From NCBI GenBank assembly GCA_900772675.1, contig CAAGRM010000030.1, positions 1-6,600 on the forward strand: a DNA stretch of 6,600 bases, written 5' to 3'. A program made the translations under genes and the position numbers. The notes under the pieces are model-generated. The model was not told where the DNA came from. It saw nothing but the letters and a program-made list of their open reading frames with translations, and did no database searches. Each line of letters opens with the position of its first letter. Positions within the stretch are counted from its first letter, which is position 1. The stretch is from Lachnospiraceae bacterium (GTDB lineage Bacteria > Bacillota > Clostridia > Lachnospirales > Lachnospiraceae). Below, one piece after another: positions 5,091-6,600 of the stretch.

Positions 5091-6600
5091 ATTCGGGTGA
5101 TAATTGATGGAAAAGAATATGAGTATCCGGAAAATTGCTCTTATTACGAGATTGCAAAGGATTTTGAAAAAACAACGGATGCGCCGATTGTTCTTGTAAA
5201 GGCGGACGGACGGCTGAGGGAGCTTCACAAAAAGTTGAAAAAAGACTGTGAACTGGAATTTGTAACGACCAGAGATGAGATAGGACATAAGACGTACCAG
5301 AGAAGTCTTTCACTTCTGCTGGTAAAAGCAGTGTACCATGTGGGCGGCTACGATAAGATCCGTCATGTGATGTTGCATTTTTCGGCGGGATCCGGTCTTT
5401 TCTATACGGTTGACGGTGATATTACACTTGACCAGGCGTTTCTGTGTGAAGTAAAAGCATATATGCACGAACAGGTGGAAAAGGCCGTGCCAATCTATAA
5501 ACGGAGTGTCGATACGCACGAGGCAAGAGAACGGTTTCGGCTGCATGGTATGACAGATAAGGATCGATTGTTCCGTTACCGCCGTGTTTCCCGTGTGAAT
5601 TTGTACAGTCTGGGGGATTTTGAGGATTATTACTATGGATTTATGACGTATGATACAAGTTATCTGAAGTATTTTGAACTCTATTTGTACGAGGATGGAT
5701 TTGTGCTGCAGATGCCGAAGAGAAAGGAGCCGGAAACAGTGCCTGCGGCCAACCTCTCTCCGAAGGTCTTCCAGGTGCAGCGGGAATCAGAGCACTGGGG
5801 CGAACAGATGGGAATTTCAACGGTTGCCGATCTGAATGAACGTATTACAAAGGGAAATATCCAGCAGATGATGCTGATTGCGGAGGCGCTGCAGGAGCAG
5901 AAGATAGCGAAGATTGCAGAGCAGATTGCAGGAAAAAAGCAGATCAAATTTGTATTGATCGCAGGTCCGTCCTCTTCGGGAAAGACGACGTTCTGCAACC
6001 GACTTTCTATTCAGCTCTCGGCTCACGGCCTGACGCCGCATCCGATCAGCCTTGATAATTACTATGTGAACCGTGTGGACACGCCGCGGGATGAGAACGG
6101 AGATTATGATTTTGAATGTCTGGAGGCTTTGGATGTCGGGCTTTTGAACCGGGATATGACGGCGCTTTTAAATGGGGAGCGTGTGGAGCTGCCCTATTTT
6201 AATTTTAAAACGGGCAAACGCGAATACAAGGGAAATTTTATTCAGATGAAAGAGACGGATGTGCTGGTGCTGGAGGGGATTCATGGGTTGAATGAGAAAT
6301 TGACGTGGTCTCTTCCGGCAGAATGCAAGTTCCGGATTTATATCAGTGCACTGACACAGATTAATGTGGATGAGCACAATCGGATTCCAACGACAGATGG
6401 TCGTCTGATCCGGCGTATGGTGCGTGACAGCCGGACACGGGCGACATCAGCAAGGGAGACGATTGCGATGTGGCCGTCTGTGCGCCGCGGTGAGGAACGG
6501 AGACTTTCCTCACCTGGCCCCTTTCGGTCCTGCCAGCCGCGATTACATATCTTACTTCATGAAAAACGGAACATCAGACAGTTAATAATCATATCACAAA
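5088..6600 (+). CDS. nucleoside (uridine-type) kinase with TGS and ThrRS-like domains; 3' end disrupted or off-window
   Basis: A P-loop kinase of the phosphoribulokinase/uridine kinase superfamily, expected to phosphorylate a nucleoside with NTP in pyrimidine salvage; the substrate is not proven by sequence. Order: TGS-like beta-grasp domain (about 1-60); a domain like the second domain of threonyl-tRNA synthetase (about 70-210), with GSGLFYTVDG, THEARERF and LYSLGDFEDYY; a helical linker; then the kinase domain (about 285 onward). Kinase motifs are the Walker A loop GPSSSGKTT (293-301), SLDNYY (321-326), TPRDENGDYDFE (332-343), PYFNFKTGKR (369-378), a Walker B strand DVLVLEGIHGLN (391-402), and RRMVRDSRTR (442-451). 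The frame stays open to the window edge, but after residue 470 (VRRGEE, base 6497) it no longer looks like the family, which usually continues with an N-I-F-P-F/Y type motif and roughly 80 more residues to a total of about 550. The functional C-terminus is therefore missing or replaced here. Separated from trmK by a terminator. Confidence 0.88.
   Translation, partial: MIRVIIDGKEYEYPENCSYYEIAKDFEKTTDAPIVLVKADGRLRELHKKLKKDCELEFVTTRDEIGHKTYQRSLSLLLVKAVYHVGGYDKIRHVMLHFSAGSGLFYTVDGDITLDQAFLCEVKAYMHEQVEKAVPIYKRSVDTHEARERFRLHGMTDKDRLFRYRRVSRVNLYSLGDFEDYYYGFMTYDTSYLKYFELYLYEDGFVLQMPKRKEPETVPAANLSPKVFQVQRESEHWGEQMGISTVADLNERITKGNIQQMMLIAEALQEQKIAKIAEQIAGKKQIKFVLIAGPSSSGKTTFCNRLSIQLSAHGLTPHPISLDNYYVNRVDTPRDENGDYDFECLEALDVGLLNRDMTALLNGERVELPYFNFKTGKREYKGNFIQMKETDVLVLEGIHGLNEKLTWSLPAECKFRIYISALTQINVDEHNRIPTTDGRLIRRMVRDSRTRATSARETIAMWPSVRRGEERRLSSPGPFRSCQPRLHILLHEKRNIRQLIIISQ
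6489..6514. repeat. perfect 9-bp inverted repeat at the kinase break point
   Basis: GGTGAGGAA (6489-6497) and TTCCTCACC (6506-6514) are exact reverse complements around an 8-nt loop, CGGAGACT. The left arm encodes the last three residues (G-E-E) that fit the kinase family; the sequence after it does not fit. No T-run follows, so this is not an intrinsic terminator. It may be the join site of a rearrangement or of an amplification/assembly chimera, or chance. Confidence 0.7.
6498..6600. other. unassigned ~100-bp tail not matching the kinase
   Basis: From 6498 to the right edge no frame continues the nucleoside kinase. The kinase frame itself gives an Arg/Pro/Leu-rich stretch ending in I-I-I-S-Q. 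The next frame reads from N at 6496 through 29 codons to TAA at 6583-6585 and includes HLAPFGPASRDYISYFMK, which looks protein-like but which I do not recognise. The reverse strand contains no long frame or recognised RNA motif. Too short to identify; could be the 3' end of another gene, part of an inserted element, or chimeric sequence. Confidence 0.55.

Noticed and set aside
6479..6500. Group II intron 5' end (GTGCG at 6482-6486) inside the kinase
   Set aside because: The GTGCG falls in the conserved V-R-R codons of the kinase, which continue normally for four more codons; no intron domain is visible in the short tail.
6498..6600. RNase P-like motif GAGGAAAGTC on the reverse strand of the tail
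   Set aside because: Only about ten bases match a conserved RNase P RNA segment; the following bases do not, and the surrounding stem structure is absent.

Overview
The window looks like chromosomal DNA of a Gram-positive anaerobe of the class Clostridia, most likely a Lachnospiraceae-type gut bacterium. This is inferred from the gene order (dGTPase-like protein, DNA primase, primary sigma factor, TrmK), the protein sequences, the strong AGGAGG-type ribosome binding sites and the mixed ATG/TTG starts. All genes lie on the + strand and no RNA gene, CRISPR array or recognisable mobile element is visible.

Layout: bases 1-109 are an AT-rich leader with phased A-tracts and possibly the weak terminator of an unseen upstream gene. 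A tightly packed housekeeping cluster follows: dgt-like dNTP triphosphohydrolase (110-1174), dnaG primase (1205-2986), rpoD/sigA primary sigma factor (3101-4243) and trmK tRNA m1A22 methyltransferase (4273-4971). Gaps are about 30 nt, except for a 114-nt gap before rpoD that carries a weak candidate promoter. This is the Firmicutes version of the macromolecular synthesis operon: one enzyme that trims dNTP pools, one that starts replication primers, one that starts transcription, and a tRNA modification enzyme. A convincing intrinsic terminator (4990-5040) closes the cluster.

After the terminator, a gene with a strong Shine-Dalgarno and a TTG start (5088 onward) encodes a multidomain nucleoside (uridine-type) kinase: a TGS-like N-terminus, a threonyl-tRNA-synthetase-like second domain that has lost its metal ligands, and a P-loop kinase domain. 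It runs off the right edge without a stop.

The main anomaly is at the right end. The kinase matches its family up to about base 6497 and then abruptly stops resembling it in every frame, exactly at a perfect 9-bp inverted repeat (6489-6497 / 6506-6514). The last ~100 bases are either foreign DNA joined by a real rearrangement or insertion, or an assembly/amplification chimera. No clearly new biological system is visible; the rest is well-understood housekeeping DNA with a few start-site and regulatory ambiguities.
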